Notes under the pieces: generated by a model
What the model was told of the DNA's origin: nothing
Database searches by the model: none
Seen by the model: only the letters and a program-made list of their open reading frames with translations
Translations under genes and position numbers: made by a program
DNA from: a virus
Direction: 5' to 3' (one strand)
Length of the DNA stretch: 64,000 nt
Virus record (IMG/VR): IMGVR_UViG_3300027801_000011
Coordinates: 1 to 64,000 of that record
Part shown: positions 15,314-23,433 of the stretch, piece by piece
Layout: every line of letters starts with the position of its first letter
Numbering within the stretch: position 1 is the first letter of the stretch

Positions 15314-15987
15314 TGAACGCCAAACTACTCGCAACCGTATCGGTGGTTGCACTAACTCTTGGCGCTTGTAGTGCCACAGTCCCAGTTTCGATGGTAGATA
15401 CACCAGAGATTCGTTATCAGACTCAGAAGGTCGAAGCAGCTGTTGCTCTCATACCTTCTTGGTATAGTGAGATGCCTGAGAAGAAAGGTTCTATCTTTAC
15501 TGTAGGTTCTGCTACTGCCCCAGATTTGCAATTGGCAGTTGATATTGCAACACTTAACGGCAAGGTTGTTCTTGCAGATCGTATCAACGGTAAGTTGAAA
15601 GCGATGACTAAATCATGGATGGCTAAGTTTGGTCAGTCTGATGTAGACACCCGTGTTATGAGTGAGATCGAAAAGGTTGCAAAGAATGTAATCGCTAATG
15701 TCGATGTCGCTGGTTATAATCCTGTTAAGGTAGATGTTTCTGCTGCTGGTACTCAGTTTCGTGCATTTGTACTTCTAGAGTATTCTGATAAGGAAGCTTC
15801 TAAAGTCATCTTCAATCGGTTACGTAAGGATAGGATGGTATATTCTAGGTTACGTTCCACAGAAGCGTGGAAAGAGCTTGATGCAGAAGTCAATTCATCT
15901 GAGAAGAAAGATGAAGGTACGTCACTAGAAAACCTTGAGAATGTAATCAAGAAAAACAAGGTGGTGAATGAAGACACTACTTCTTAG
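15313..15987 (+). CDS. LPP20-family lipoprotein
   Basis: A 224-residue lipoprotein with signal and lipobox LGAC (Cys19). The mature domain carries the LPP20-like stretch VGSATAPDLQLAVDIATLNG, seen in lipoproteins related to the TolB-N/FlgT fold. The C-terminus is acidic and lysine-rich. Such proteins sit in the outer membrane and interact with larger envelope assemblies in bacteria. It overlaps the next lipoprotein gene by 20 bases, so the two may be made in fixed ratio. Confidence 0.7.
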   Translation: MNAKLLATVSVVALTLGACSATVPVSMVDTPEIRYQTQKVEAAVALIPSWYSEMPEKKGSIFTVGSATAPDLQLAVDIATLNGKVVLADRINGKLKAMTKSWMAKFGQSDVDTRVMSEIEKVAKNVIANVDVAGYNPVKVDVSAAGTQFRAFVLLEYSDKEASKVIFNRLRKDRMVYSRLRSTEAWKELDAEVNSSEKKDEGTSLENLENVIKKNKVVNEDTTS

Positions 15988-16510
15988 TACTGTTCTTGCA
16001 CTATCCCTTAGTGGGTGTTTTTTGCCTTCGGGCATAAACCCCACTCTTGGGTGTAGTCCATTAACTGGATGTCAGCAGAAGGATTTCTATCTGCCTGGCA
16101 GAGGAGTATGGGCGCCAAAACAACCATTGTTAAACAAAGCGGTTGCTGGTGCTGGAATTATGAGTTTAGGTGCGGCTTATATGGTTAGGGGTCAAGACCC
16201 ATTAACAATGGCGACTGCCGCTACATTAGGACTGATAATTGGTTATTCAGTCGGGGATGCTTTAGATAAGGTCGATACAATGTATGGAACTATGTTACTA
16301 AATCACACTCTAACACATAATCAAAATGGTGTGGTAAATACTTATAACAACCCAAATACAAATGTCTCAATTACTGCTGGGCCCATTAAGACGTTGGGAA
16401 CTTGTCGAGAGTTTATTACTAACATCAAGATAAATACTTTGATGAAGAAGGTCAAAGGAACGGCGTGTCTAGAGAATGGCACGTGGGAATTGAGGGAACT
16501 ATATAGATGA
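15968..16510 (+). CDS. Outer-membrane lipoprotein with glycine-rich segment
   Basis: A 180-residue lipoprotein with lipobox LSGC (Cys17). A Gly/Ala-rich hydrophobic region (about residues 58-95, AVAGAGIMSLGAA and LGLIIGYSVGDAL) resembles glycine-zipper surface antigens that pack in membranes; the C-terminal half is beta-rich with two Cys. No named family is certain. It closes the envelope cluster of 11175-16510. Confidence 0.6.
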   Translation: MKTLLLSTVLALSLSGCFLPSGINPTLGCSPLTGCQQKDFYLPGRGVWAPKQPLLNKAVAGAGIMSLGAAYMVRGQDPLTMATAATLGLIIGYSVGDALDKVDTMYGTMLLNHTLTHNQNGVVNTYNNPNTNVSITAGPIKTLGTCREFITNIKINTLMKKVKGTACLENGTWELRELYR

Positions 16511-16537
16511 TAACCTCACAAATGAAAAGGAAGAATA

Positions 16538-16798
16538 GTGAAACCTATTAACAAACGACATACTAACTTTACAGCATCCAACGCTAAGCCTGGATTGACT
16601 GTAGAGGTTCGAAATAATAATGTGGATAAAGCATTGCGTATTTTGAAAAAGAAACTCCAAGAAGATGGACTCTTCAACGAGTTGCGTGATCGTGAACACG
16701 CTATGACTAAAGGTGAAAAAGGCCGAAAGAGTCGTGCCGCTGGGAAGAGACGCCAGCAAAAGACATTGCAGAAACGCATGTCAGAATTTGGGTATTAA
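16538..16798 (+). CDS. rpsU: Ribosomal protein bS21
   Basis: An 86-residue basic protein with the bS21 core: VEVRNNNVDKALRILKKKLQ followed by FNELRDREH and a Lys/Arg-rich C-terminal helix. bS21 sits near the anti-Shine-Dalgarno end of 16S rRNA and helps choose mRNAs. Phage copies are known and are thought to enter host ribosomes and favour phage messages. Start is GTG 16538 with ribosome site AAGGAAG. It overlaps the next ATG (TAATG). Confidence 0.9.
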   Translation: MKPINKRHTNFTASNAKPGLTVEVRNNNVDKALRILKKKLQEDGLFNELRDREHAMTKGEKGRKSRAAGKRRQQKTLQKRMSEFGY

Positions 16799-17106
16799 TG
16801 AAGGAAAAGTACGAAGAGGAAACTATAGTATTGAAAGAGCATGAGAATTTAACTAAGTCAATGACGCCATCTAGGCATCACCACCCAATTTCGTGGTATG
16901 TCAAATGGATTTCTAGTTGTATTCTGGTGCTTGGGATGATCGCAACCACAAATAACCTGTACCCCTATAATATGGTACTACAGTTTATTGGTTGCTTTGG
17001 ATGGTTATGGGTCGCCATCATCTGGAATGACCGAGCATTAATAGTTATCAATGCAATTGCTGTTGCGATATTTATTAATGGATTTGTAATGTTCTTTAAA
17101 GGATAA
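16798..17106 (+). CDS. DUF6552-like membrane protein
   Basis: A 102-residue protein with a polar, His-containing N-terminus and three closely spaced hydrophobic segments (about 37-56, 60-77 and 79-100). The ISWYVKWISS start of the first helix and the Trp-rich second helix look like DUF6552, known from marine bacteria and phages. Function unknown. It is coupled to the bS21 gene. Confidence 0.55.
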   Translation: MKEKYEEETIVLKEHENLTKSMTPSRHHHPISWYVKWISSCILVLGMIATTNNLYPYNMVLQFIGCFGWLWVAIIWNDRALIVINAIAVAIFINGFVMFFKG

Positions 17107-17112
17107 AGAAAA

Positions 17113-17655
17113 ATGGCTAAAAAGAAAATCACTGTTTCTACTGAAAATAATAATTGGGTTCAACCTAAGACTAGGAAGAAACGTAAACCTATGACTGAGG
17201 AGCAGAAGATTGCTGCCTCAGAACGACTTGCTATTGCAAGGGAGAAGAAGGTCGCTGCTGATCCTACTTATGGTAAAAATGCAATTCACAAGTCTCTTTG
17301 GGATATGCCCGATGCTGCTCAACTACACCCAGACAAGGTAAAGGGTTGGATCAAGACTCAAAAGGAACTTGCCTCTACAGAACGGGCTCAAGTTAAACAG
17401 AATATCAAGGGAGCTATCGCACGCCTTGGTAGTCATGATGGATATATAAGAGAGATGCAACACTATCTCAAACACGGTGATTGGTCTTCTATGTTCTATG
17501 GTGAGTATCAGCAGAATAAGATTCGTAATCGTTGTGTGGCACTTGGTTACTATTGGTATGGCCCAAACATTGGGAAACCTAAACGTGACGTTGGAACTTT
17601 CTACCCAGATTTGGGACTAGTATGGGAAAAAGATATGGATGAGTCTGAAGGATGA
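17113..17655 (+). CDS. Conserved marine phage protein, unknown
   Basis: A 180-residue protein with a basic N-terminus (TRKKRKPMTEEQ), a helical middle and an aromatic C-terminal domain containing HGDWSSMFYGEYQ and LGYYWYGP. It looks like a conserved hypothetical of marine T4-like phages; no function known. It overlaps the next gene by four bases. Confidence 0.6.
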   Translation: MAKKKITVSTENNNWVQPKTRKKRKPMTEEQKIAASERLAIAREKKVAADPTYGKNAIHKSLWDMPDAAQLHPDKVKGWIKTQKELASTERAQVKQNIKGAIARLGSHDGYIREMQHYLKHGDWSSMFYGEYQQNKIRNRCVALGYYWYGPNIGKPKRDVGTFYPDLGLVWEKDMDESEG

Positions 17656-18059
17656 AAACCGAAGATGGTAAAAACATAATACAGGGGCCTTGGAAGAAGG
17701 GCCGCAAAGTTAAGTTGCCCGATCTTGAAGAGGTTGATAAGATCAGCGAAGACTTGTACTTTGCTGATGAACTGACTCAATCTCTGCTTGTTGGAATGAT
17801 CCACACTATGGGTGAAAATGGTTTCGATGTTAATGGTAAACCATTTGTCCATAGTATGGGATTTCTTATTGAGGCGGTTAGGTCAACAGTCTATAAAGAA
17901 CTAAACCTAGTCCACCCTCTAACTAAGCTAATGGAAGACTTGACAGATATGGAATCTGATAAGGATGAATTGTCAAGCAAGTTAAATGAACATAGACTTA
18001 GTGTAGTATATGATATAGTATCGTGGGAGCTTGATGGTGATGACCCCGAAGTTTCATAG
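17652..18059 (+). CDS. Small phage protein, unknown
   Basis: A 135-residue acidic, mostly helical protein with IIQGPWKKGRK near the start. No catalytic motif or membrane segment. It overlaps the following oxygenase gene by about 20 bases, in the same early-gene run as RNase H. Confidence 0.55.
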   Translation: MKTEDGKNIIQGPWKKGRKVKLPDLEEVDKISEDLYFADELTQSLLVGMIHTMGENGFDVNGKPFVHSMGFLIEAVRSTVYKELNLVHPLTKLMEDLTDMESDKDELSSKLNEHRLSVVYDIVSWELDGDDPEVS

Positions 18060-18693
18060 ACCATTTTCCCCAATGATAATGGAGTCGTGTGTTCCGAATA
18101 GATTTGTTTCTATTATTAATCACTCAGCAGACGGCGTATTGAATGATGAGAAGAAATCTGTTCAATGGGATTGGTCACATAAACTTGTGGGCAAAGTTAG
18201 TAAAGAAATACAAATACCTATTATGCCTGATGAGATCGAATATACAAAGACGATCATGAAGGAAGCGTGCTTAAGTTATCTAGAGAATTCAATAGAGAAC
18301 AAAACTGATCATAATTGGAAAAGGGCTGCTGGAAATGCAAAACCTGAGCTCAAAAATATTCACCTGACTCAAAGTTGGGTAGTTAGTCAATTTGCAGGCG
18401 AGTATAACCCTTGGCATCATCACACGGGAGACTTCTCTGCCGTGATCTATCTTAAACTACCACCTAAGATGAATGAAGAGCACAAAGAAGATAACAAAGA
18501 TCACTATCCAGCAAATGGATTGATCGAATTTATGTTTGGTGAGAACCAGACATTTCGATGTGACAATATTAAATTTAAACCAGAAGTGGGCAAGTTGTTG
18601 GTATTTCCATCATGGCTTAAACATTTCGTATATCCGTTCCATGTGTCGGGTGAAAGAAGGAGTATGAGTTTTAACGCTCATATACAGTTATAA
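18040..18693 (+). CDS. 2OG-Fe(II) oxygenase-like protein
   Basis: A 217-residue protein with a double-stranded beta-helix signature: NPWHHHTGDFSAVIYLKLP (iron ligands H and D), then GKLLVFPSWLKHFVYPF (distal His) and RRSMSFNAHI (2OG-binding Arg). This matches the 2OG-FeII_Oxy_5 type found repeatedly in marine phages. Substrate unknown. ATG 18040 is chosen; an ATG three codons upstream is equally open. Confidence 0.75.
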   Translation: MTPKFHRPFSPMIMESCVPNRFVSIINHSADGVLNDEKKSVQWDWSHKLVGKVSKEIQIPIMPDEIEYTKTIMKEACLSYLENSIENKTDHNWKRAAGNAKPELKNIHLTQSWVVSQFAGEYNPWHHHTGDFSAVIYLKLPPKMNEEHKEDNKDHYPANGLIEFMFGENQTFRCDNIKFKPEVGKLLVFPSWLKHFVYPFHVSGERRSMSFNAHIQL

Positions 18694-18694
18694 T

Positions 18695-19540
18695 ATGATA
18701 CTAGTTGATATGAACCAAATTTCTGTTGCGTCTGTGATGATGCAAATGGCGATGAACAAGACTAACGAACCAGATCATGGTCAAGTACGGCATATGATTC
18801 TCAATTCATTACGGATGTATCGTTCTCGCTTCCTGTCTGAATTTGGTGAGGTTGTGTTGTGTTATGATTCGAAACATTACTGGAGGCGTGATTACTTTCC
18901 AGAGTACAAGCATAATCGTAGGAAGGGACGAACTTCTGATAGCAAGGATTGGGACGCTATTTTTGATTGTCTAAATACTATTAAGGAAGAAATCAAAACG
19001 AATATGCCTTATAAGTTTTTAGAGGTGTATGGTGCAGAGGCCGATGACATTATTGCGACAATATGTTCTGAGTATGCTGAGGAGATTATGATACTATCTG
19101 GTGATAAAGATTTCATCCAACTACAGAAGTTTCCTAATGTGAAACAGTATAGCCCTATTACTAAGAAGTTTGTAGATGGCGAAAATCCAGAGACATATAT
19201 AAAAGAGCATATCTTTAAAGGAGATTCTAGTGATGGAGTACCGAATGTACTTTCACCAGACAATACCTTTGTGGATGGATTGAGACAGAAGCCGATGACT
19301 AAGAAGAAGATCGAAGCGTGGTTAGATCATGATTTTGAAGATGTGGCACCAAATGACGAAGTTAAACGAAACTATCAAAGAAATCGTAAGTTGATTGATT
19401 TGAGTTACACCCCAAAGGAACTGTCCAGCGAGATACTTGAAACATATCGGGACGCTCCAAATGGAAACCGAAGTAAGATATTAAATTATTTTATACAAAA
19501 GAGGCTAAGCACCCTCACTGAATCGATAGGAGAATTCTAA
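18695..19540 (+). CDS. rnh: RNase H / 5'-3' exonuclease (T4 Rnh-like)
   Basis: A 281-residue FEN1-family nuclease that removes RNA primers during lagging-strand synthesis. Metal-binding acidic motifs are visible in order: D near the N-terminus (LVDMNQ), EADDIIA near residue 111, LSGDKDF near residue 136 and GDSSDGVPN near 177. Length is close to T4 RNase H (305). The 3' end reads directly into the next gene. Confidence 0.88.
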   Translation: MILVDMNQISVASVMMQMAMNKTNEPDHGQVRHMILNSLRMYRSRFLSEFGEVVLCYDSKHYWRRDYFPEYKHNRRKGRTSDSKDWDAIFDCLNTIKEEIKTNMPYKFLEVYGAEADDIIATICSEYAEEIMILSGDKDFIQLQKFPNVKQYSPITKKFVDGENPETYIKEHIFKGDSSDGVPNVLSPDNTFVDGLRQKPMTKKKIEAWLDHDFEDVAPNDEVKRNYQRNRKLIDLSYTPKELSSEILETYRDAPNGNRSKILNYFIQKRLSTLTESIGEF

Positions 19541-19541
19541 A

Positions 19542-20042
19542 ATGGCTAGAGAAAATAATGGTTACACCCCCCTTTATTCCGAAATCTTGGAAGAGGTGAG
19601 TAAGAAGAAGAGTAAGAAAGAAAAGGTACAATATCTACAGCTGCATAATTCAGATGCTCTGAGGATGATCATCAAAGCTTCATTTGATCCAAAGATCGAA
19701 TGGTTGCTACCCCCTGGCGATGTTCCTTTCACACCGAATGATGCCCCAGAAGGCACTGAACATGGCAATCTAGCATATGAGTCCCGTAAGTTGTACCATT
19801 ACATTAAAGGTGGTAACGGTAAGTTGACTCAGAACAAGCGAGAATCTATGTTTGTTCAGATGCTCGAGAATCTACATCCAGATGAGGCAGATATTCTAGT
19901 TGCTGCTAAGGATAAGGTTTTGCATCAGAAATACAAGGGATTGTCCAAAAACGTAGTTATGGAAGCCTTTAATTGGGATGATAACTTCATGGTAGTCGAG
20001 CAGGCTAAATATCCACAGACGCCTGGTGGAGCCAACGGATAA
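19542..20042 (+). CDS. DUF6433-like phage protein
   Basis: A 166-residue soluble protein with YTPLYSEILEEVSKKK at the N-terminus and WLLPPGDVPF in the middle, the appearance of a conserved cyanophage/pelagiphage family (DUF6433). Role unknown. A ribosome site (AGGAGAATTC) precedes the ATG. The 175 bases after it hold the promoter and leader RNA of the next operon. Confidence 0.6.
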   Translation: MARENNGYTPLYSEILEEVSKKKSKKEKVQYLQLHNSDALRMIIKASFDPKIEWLLPPGDVPFTPNDAPEGTEHGNLAYESRKLYHYIKGGNGKLTQNKRESMFVQMLENLHPDEADILVAAKDKVLHQKYKGLSKNVVMEAFNWDDNFMVVEQAKYPQTPGGANG

Positions 20043-20103
20043 TCTTTTTTAAAGTTTTTTCAAGTTTCCTTTAAAATCAATGACTTACAAGGTACGATTT
20101 TGC

Positions 20104-20132
20104 TTGACATTATCCTTTTAGTGTGTTACTAT
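20104..20132 (+). promoter_or_regulatory. Sigma-70-like early promoter, extended type
   Basis: TTGACA 20104-20109, 17 bases, TACTAT 20127-20132, preceded by GTACGATTTTGC. The same upstream block precedes the promoters at 45186 and 45819, so these three form a subgroup. Confidence 0.75.
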
Positions 20133-20150
20133 AAGGTATAATCAAGAGAC

Positions 20151-20204
20151 AGAGACTTCTGGAGATGGAATCACCATCTAGGGCATGTGCCACCGCTAGT
20201 CTCT
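20151..20204 (+). ncRNA. Leader RNA with three-way junction, copy 1
   Basis: Begins about 12 bases after the predicted transcript start. P1 pairs AGAGACT (20151-20157) with AGTCTCT (20198-20204); P2 pairs AGATGG (20163-20168) with CCATCT (20174-20179); P3 pairs GGC (20182-20184) with GCC (20189-20191). The joining strands TCTGG, AG and ACCGCT match the second copy at 46709-46773. The ribosome site AAAGGAG follows P1 directly, so folding could control translation of 20219-20518. Not matched to any riboswitch I know. Confidence 0.6.
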
Positions 20205-20218
20205 TCAAAGGAGATTTA

Positions 20219-20518
20219 ATGAATAAAGTGATTGATGTAGGTTCTACCTTAATAGAAATCAATACTAAGAAATTAGGTGAAGCCTGTGGTTGGATTGGAA
20301 TGATTCTAATCCACGGGGCGACTGCTCCTACTTCTATTTCTGTTCTAATGGGGTGGAGTAGTGCTCTTCCCCCTTTGAACTTTATATTGTTGATTTGGGC
20401 AGGATTGTTCTTGTTCTTAATTAGGGCAATTGTTGCTAAAGATGTGTTATATATGGTGTCCAATGCAATTGGATTTGCCCTAAATAGCTTGCTTCTTAGT
20501 TTAATTGCTTTTTCTTAG
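20219..20518 (+). CDS. Membrane protein downstream of leader RNA
   Basis: A 99-residue protein with an amphipathic N-terminus and three hydrophobic segments (about 22-45, 52-70 and 76-98). ATG 20219 has ribosome site AAAGGAG 5 bases upstream, right after the structured leader. No family recognised. If the leader is a sensor, this is its first target. Confidence 0.6.
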   Translation: MNKVIDVGSTLIEINTKKLGEACGWIGMILIHGATAPTSISVLMGWSSALPPLNFILLIWAGLFLFLIRAIVAKDVLYMVSNAIGFALNSLLLSLIAFS

Positions 20519-20526
20519 AGGTTTAA

Positions 20527-20997
20527 ATGAACTATATTAATGTAGTTGGTGGAACGAAAACGGATAGGGCCCTTGCTAAAAAGGTCGCCCTATTCTGCAT
20601 CAAAGAATTGATGCCAAGATTCAGTACGTTAGATATTGAGATTATGTTTACAAAATGTCTAGATGATGGTGCTTATGGCTTTTGCTACGGCATGGACACG
20701 GATCGTGAATTTACGATTGAGATAGACAAAAGAATTACAAAATTTAAGAATGGTAAGGTCAAGAAAAGTGGTAGAGATATCTTCATTGAGACGCTTTGCC
20801 ATGAATTTGTTCACGTTATGCAGACTGCTAAAGGTCTGATGGTGGACAGGGTTTATCCTAAGAAATTAGGATATAGAAGGTTGTGGAAAGGTGTCGATCA
20901 TACAAAAACGACATATAGCAAACAGCCTTGGGAACGTCAGGCATATAGGATGCAGGGCAAATTGGTAACAGACTTTAAGAAGAGTGAGAAAATATGA
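20527..20997 (+). CDS. SprT-like zinc metalloprotease
   Basis: A 156-residue protein with the zinc-protease motif HEFVH near residue 93 inside a helix, the hallmark of SprT/SPRTN-type peptidases, and a conserved aromatic/basic C-terminal region. In cells such enzymes cut DNA-protein crosslinks; the phage role is unknown. Start ATG 20527 follows GAGGTTTAA. It overlaps the next gene by four bases. Confidence 0.7.
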   Translation: MNYINVVGGTKTDRALAKKVALFCIKELMPRFSTLDIEIMFTKCLDDGAYGFCYGMDTDREFTIEIDKRITKFKNGKVKKSGRDIFIETLCHEFVHVMQTAKGLMVDRVYPKKLGYRRLWKGVDHTKTTYSKQPWERQAYRMQGKLVTDFKKSEKI

Positions 20998-21173
20998 GTA
21001 AGATGAAGAACTTTATGATGGACATGGAAGAGTTGGTAGATTGTGCTTTGATCGAAGGATCAGAGACTTTCAAGGAAGTTGGGAACTACGTGATGGCAAA
21101 CTACAAGCCCATGTCATTTGTTGATCTTGAGTATTGCAAAGAATACTACAACAAAACCATCAAGGAGATGTAA
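20994..21173 (+). CDS. Small acidic protein, unknown
   Basis: A 59-residue acidic, Met-rich helical protein whose ATG overlaps the protease stop and whose stop directly precedes the next ATG. No family recognised; translation is supported by position and by ribosome site GTGAGAAA. Confidence 0.55.
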   Translation: MSKMKNFMMDMEELVDCALIEGSETFKEVGNYVMANYKPMSFVDLEYCKEYYNKTIKEM

Positions 21174-21698
21174 ATGGATATAGGAGCGCTAATCGCTGGA
21201 CTGCTGTTTATAACACCAGTTCAGGCAGACATATCTAACGTGAAGTCGGCACAATGTCTTGCTATGAATATGTATCATGAGGCTAGAGGACAAGGAGTTG
21301 CTGGCGTACTGGCGGTTTCTTTTGTCGTTCTAAATAGAGTTAAGGATAAGAGGTTTCCTTCCACAATATGTGAGGTTGTGAAACAAGGCCCTGTTAGGGA
21401 AAGTTGGAAAACTAGACAAACCAAGAATCCTAATGATGCCAAATTTTTTCCTATTAAGAATCGCTGCCAGTTCAGCTGGTGGTGTGACGGCAAATCTGAT
21501 GTACCTAAAGACAAGGTAACGTATCAGAGGTTGCTAGCAATATCACAGGGAATAGTTGATAAAGACTATACCTTAGTTGATATAACAGATGGTGCTTTAT
21601 TTTACCATGCTGATTATGTAACGCCCGGCTGGGCAAAAACGAAGGTGAAGACTGTAGAAATACAGGATCACATATTTTATAGGTGGGAAACCAAATGA
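21174..21698 (+). CDS. Cell-wall hydrolase, SleB type (endolysin candidate)
   Basis: A 174-residue protein with an N-terminal hydrophobic export or signal-anchor segment and the Hydrolase_2/SleB domain: LAMNMYHEARGQG with the probable catalytic Glu, then VLNRVKDKRFP, CQFSWWCDG and GALFYHADYV. These enzymes cut the glycan strand of peptidoglycan. The N-terminal segment could deliver it to the periplasm without a holin. The window also holds a T4-type lysozyme (24467-24907), so two muralytic enzymes are present. Confidence 0.8.
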   Translation: MDIGALIAGLLFITPVQADISNVKSAQCLAMNMYHEARGQGVAGVLAVSFVVLNRVKDKRFPSTICEVVKQGPVRESWKTRQTKNPNDAKFFPIKNRCQFSWWCDGKSDVPKDKVTYQRLLAISQGIVDKDYTLVDITDGALFYHADYVTPGWAKTKVKTVEIQDHIFYRWETK

Positions 21699-22003
21699 CA
21701 TTTGATGAGTATCAAGAATTCGCTAGATCAACGGCAGTCTATCCAGAAGACTGTAAAGTAGTATATCCAACACTAGGTTTGTGTGGAGAAGCAGGCGAAG
21801 TCGCAGAAAAGATTAAGAAACATATGAGAGATGGCCGATCACTAGTTGGAGTAGGACTTGAACTAGGTGATGTGCTTTGGTATATCTCTGCTCTTGCAGA
21901 TGATCTGGGGGTAACTCTAGAAGAGGTTGCACAGGCGAATGTAGATAAACTTCAATCACGTAAAGACCGTGGTAAGATAGGTGGCAGTGGGGATAATCGT
22001 TGA
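21695..22003 (+). CDS. mazG: MazG-like nucleotide pyrophosphohydrolase
   Basis: A 102-residue all-helical protein with the MazG signature: GEAGEVAEKIKK (metal-binding ExxE) and ELGDVLWY (ExxD). MazG enzymes hydrolyse (d)NTPs; the marine phage form is often discussed as altering nucleotide pools or ppGpp signalling. ATG 21695 is chosen, overlapping the hydrolase stop. It ends in an overlap with the next gene. Confidence 0.85.
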   Translation: MTFDEYQEFARSTAVYPEDCKVVYPTLGLCGEAGEVAEKIKKHMRDGRSLVGVGLELGDVLWYISALADDLGVTLEEVAQANVDKLQSRKDRGKIGGSGDNR

Positions 22004-22581
22004 ACGATTTCAGCGAGCATGCTCGCATGAGCCATTTCAGATTCATAGAAGAGAATTTGGATGTCAAAAACATCTTACAAGAAGTATTAGATAATCCTCA
22101 AGATTGGGATGTCGCTGGTAACATCAAGGGTGCTTCTGGAGACTTGAAACCGTATGGATTTCTACCATTAACGATGGCAGTGATTCGTGCAGCAGGCGAC
22201 GATCCCAAAAATACGGAGTTACAACAGGACACTCCGTTGAGGGCAAAATATAAAAAGATAAGAAAGTTTCTTAAACGACATAAGTGTCAACAACACTCTA
22301 GGGCTGCCTTTTTTAAATTGGCGCCAGGAGATCAAGTAGGTTGGCATATAGATGACGGGACTTACTATCTAACTAGAGACAGATACCACTTGTCTCTACA
22401 AGGAACGTATCAGTATTGGGTTGGAGATGAACCTAATGTTGAAACAGCAGAACTTCATACTATTGAACCAGGCACATTCTTTTGGTTTGATAATAAGAAG
22501 CATCATCGTGCCCTTAATGTAGGGGATGTTGATAGAATTTCTTTTGTATTTGACGTACCTAAGAAAAAAAGTAACCCATAG
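22000..22581 (+). CDS. Aspartyl/asparaginyl beta-hydroxylase-like protein
   Basis: A 193-residue cupin-fold protein with the pattern of this hydroxylase group: GWHIDDG, RYHLSLQGTYQYWVG, then FFWFDNKKHHRALNVG and a final Arg/FDV strand. The His/Asp and distal His are the likely iron ligands. Start is TTG 22000 overlapping the MazG stop; ATG 22027 is the alternative. Substrate unknown. Confidence 0.7.
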   Translation: MNDFSEHARMSHFRFIEENLDVKNILQEVLDNPQDWDVAGNIKGASGDLKPYGFLPLTMAVIRAAGDDPKNTELQQDTPLRAKYKKIRKFLKRHKCQQHSRAAFFKLAPGDQVGWHIDDGTYYLTRDRYHLSLQGTYQYWVGDEPNVETAELHTIEPGTFFWFDNKKHHRALNVGDVDRISFVFDVPKKKSNP

Positions 22582-22585
22582 TGAC

Positions 22586-22614
22586 TTGACATATTATAGT
22601 TTCTGTGGTATATT
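22586..22614 (+). promoter_or_regulatory. Sigma-70-like early promoter
   Basis: TTGACA 22586-22591, 17 bases, TATATT 22609-22614, directly after the hydroxylase gene. It serves the 22644-26232 run. Confidence 0.75.
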
Positions 22615-22643
22615 AAGAACATCATAACGAATAGGAGTATTTT

Positions 22644-22721
22644 ATGGTTTTAGGTTTAGCAATTTTTGGCGGCATTATCGTTGCCAATACAGCATTATAT
22701 TTAATTGGTTCCATTTTTTGA
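22644..22721 (+). CDS. Tiny membrane protein, unknown
   Basis: A 25-residue single-helix membrane peptide with a good ribosome site (AGGAG, 6 bases before the ATG), first in its transcript. Its TGA overlaps the TTG start of the next gene, so its translation probably drives that of 22718-23245. It may serve mainly as a leader for coupling. Confidence 0.55.
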   Translation: MVLGLAIFGGIIVANTALYLIGSIF

Positions 22722-23245
22722 ACGTATTTTATTTAAATCGTGACCCTGTTATAGCTGCACAAATGAGTTGTAACAAACATGTGGTTAAGATGATCTTGGA
22801 GAGCGCTCAGTTGCTCTCCACAGCTCATCGTGTTCTAGACGGTGATGATTACGCCGACTTAGCAGGAATGTATAAGTTGACTCATAAAAATCACCCTACC
22901 AATATCTGGGTTCGTGAATCTGATAAACACTATGATTGGGTGTACTCCCATATGATAGGACTCATGCAAGAGTATACGTATCGCTATGATAAACATCATG
23001 CCACTGAGCGTCTAGAATTTGCTCTCTCTAACTGTCCAGATAACATCCCTGTCGGAGACTATCGTGATCCGCCCCAATGTATGCCTGATAATTGTAAGGG
23101 AGATGACGCAGTTCTAGCTTATCAAACTTACTATATAGTAGAGAAATCTGGGTTCGCACAATGGAAAAGACGCAGACAGCCGGAGTGGTTTAATGAAGAC
23201 AGCAAGAGAATCCTATTGGGATTACATGGGAAGAAGATTGCGTGA
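22718..23245 (+). CDS. Conserved phage protein, unknown
   Basis: A 175-residue protein with an N-terminal YLNRDPVIAAQMSCNKHVVKMILESAQLLSTAHR, recognisable as a family found in many T4-like phages but without known function. The start is TTG, coupled to the upstream peptide. Several His and Tyr are conserved-looking, so an enzymatic role is possible. The 3' end overlaps the next gene by 53 bases. Confidence 0.65.
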   Translation: MNVFYLNRDPVIAAQMSCNKHVVKMILESAQLLSTAHRVLDGDDYADLAGMYKLTHKNHPTNIWVRESDKHYDWVYSHMIGLMQEYTYRYDKHHATERLEFALSNCPDNIPVGDYRDPPQCMPDNCKGDDAVLAYQTYYIVEKSGFAQWKRRRQPEWFNEDSKRILLGLHGKKIA

Positions 23246-23432
23246 AGATAGAAAAGAACGTGGTGAAGAACCAATGACGCCGAACATGACTGATATGGCA
23301 AACCTTACAGAATCGTATTATAATGTTTTGAAACGTACCAAAGAACTTAGTGACAGGGTACACGATCTAGAATACAAAGTCCGTACAATGGGCGGCGATT
23401 CTAGACAATTAGAATTAAAATTTGGAGATTAA
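23193..23432 (+). CDS. Small coiled-coil protein
   Basis: A 79-residue charged helical protein with heptads from about residue 38 to 65. Its start lies inside the preceding gene in another frame. No family recognised. Confidence 0.5.
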   Translation: MKTARESYWDYMGRRLREDRKERGEEPMTPNMTDMANLTESYYNVLKRTKELSDRVHDLEYKVRTMGGDSRQLELKFGD

Positions 23433-23433
23433 G

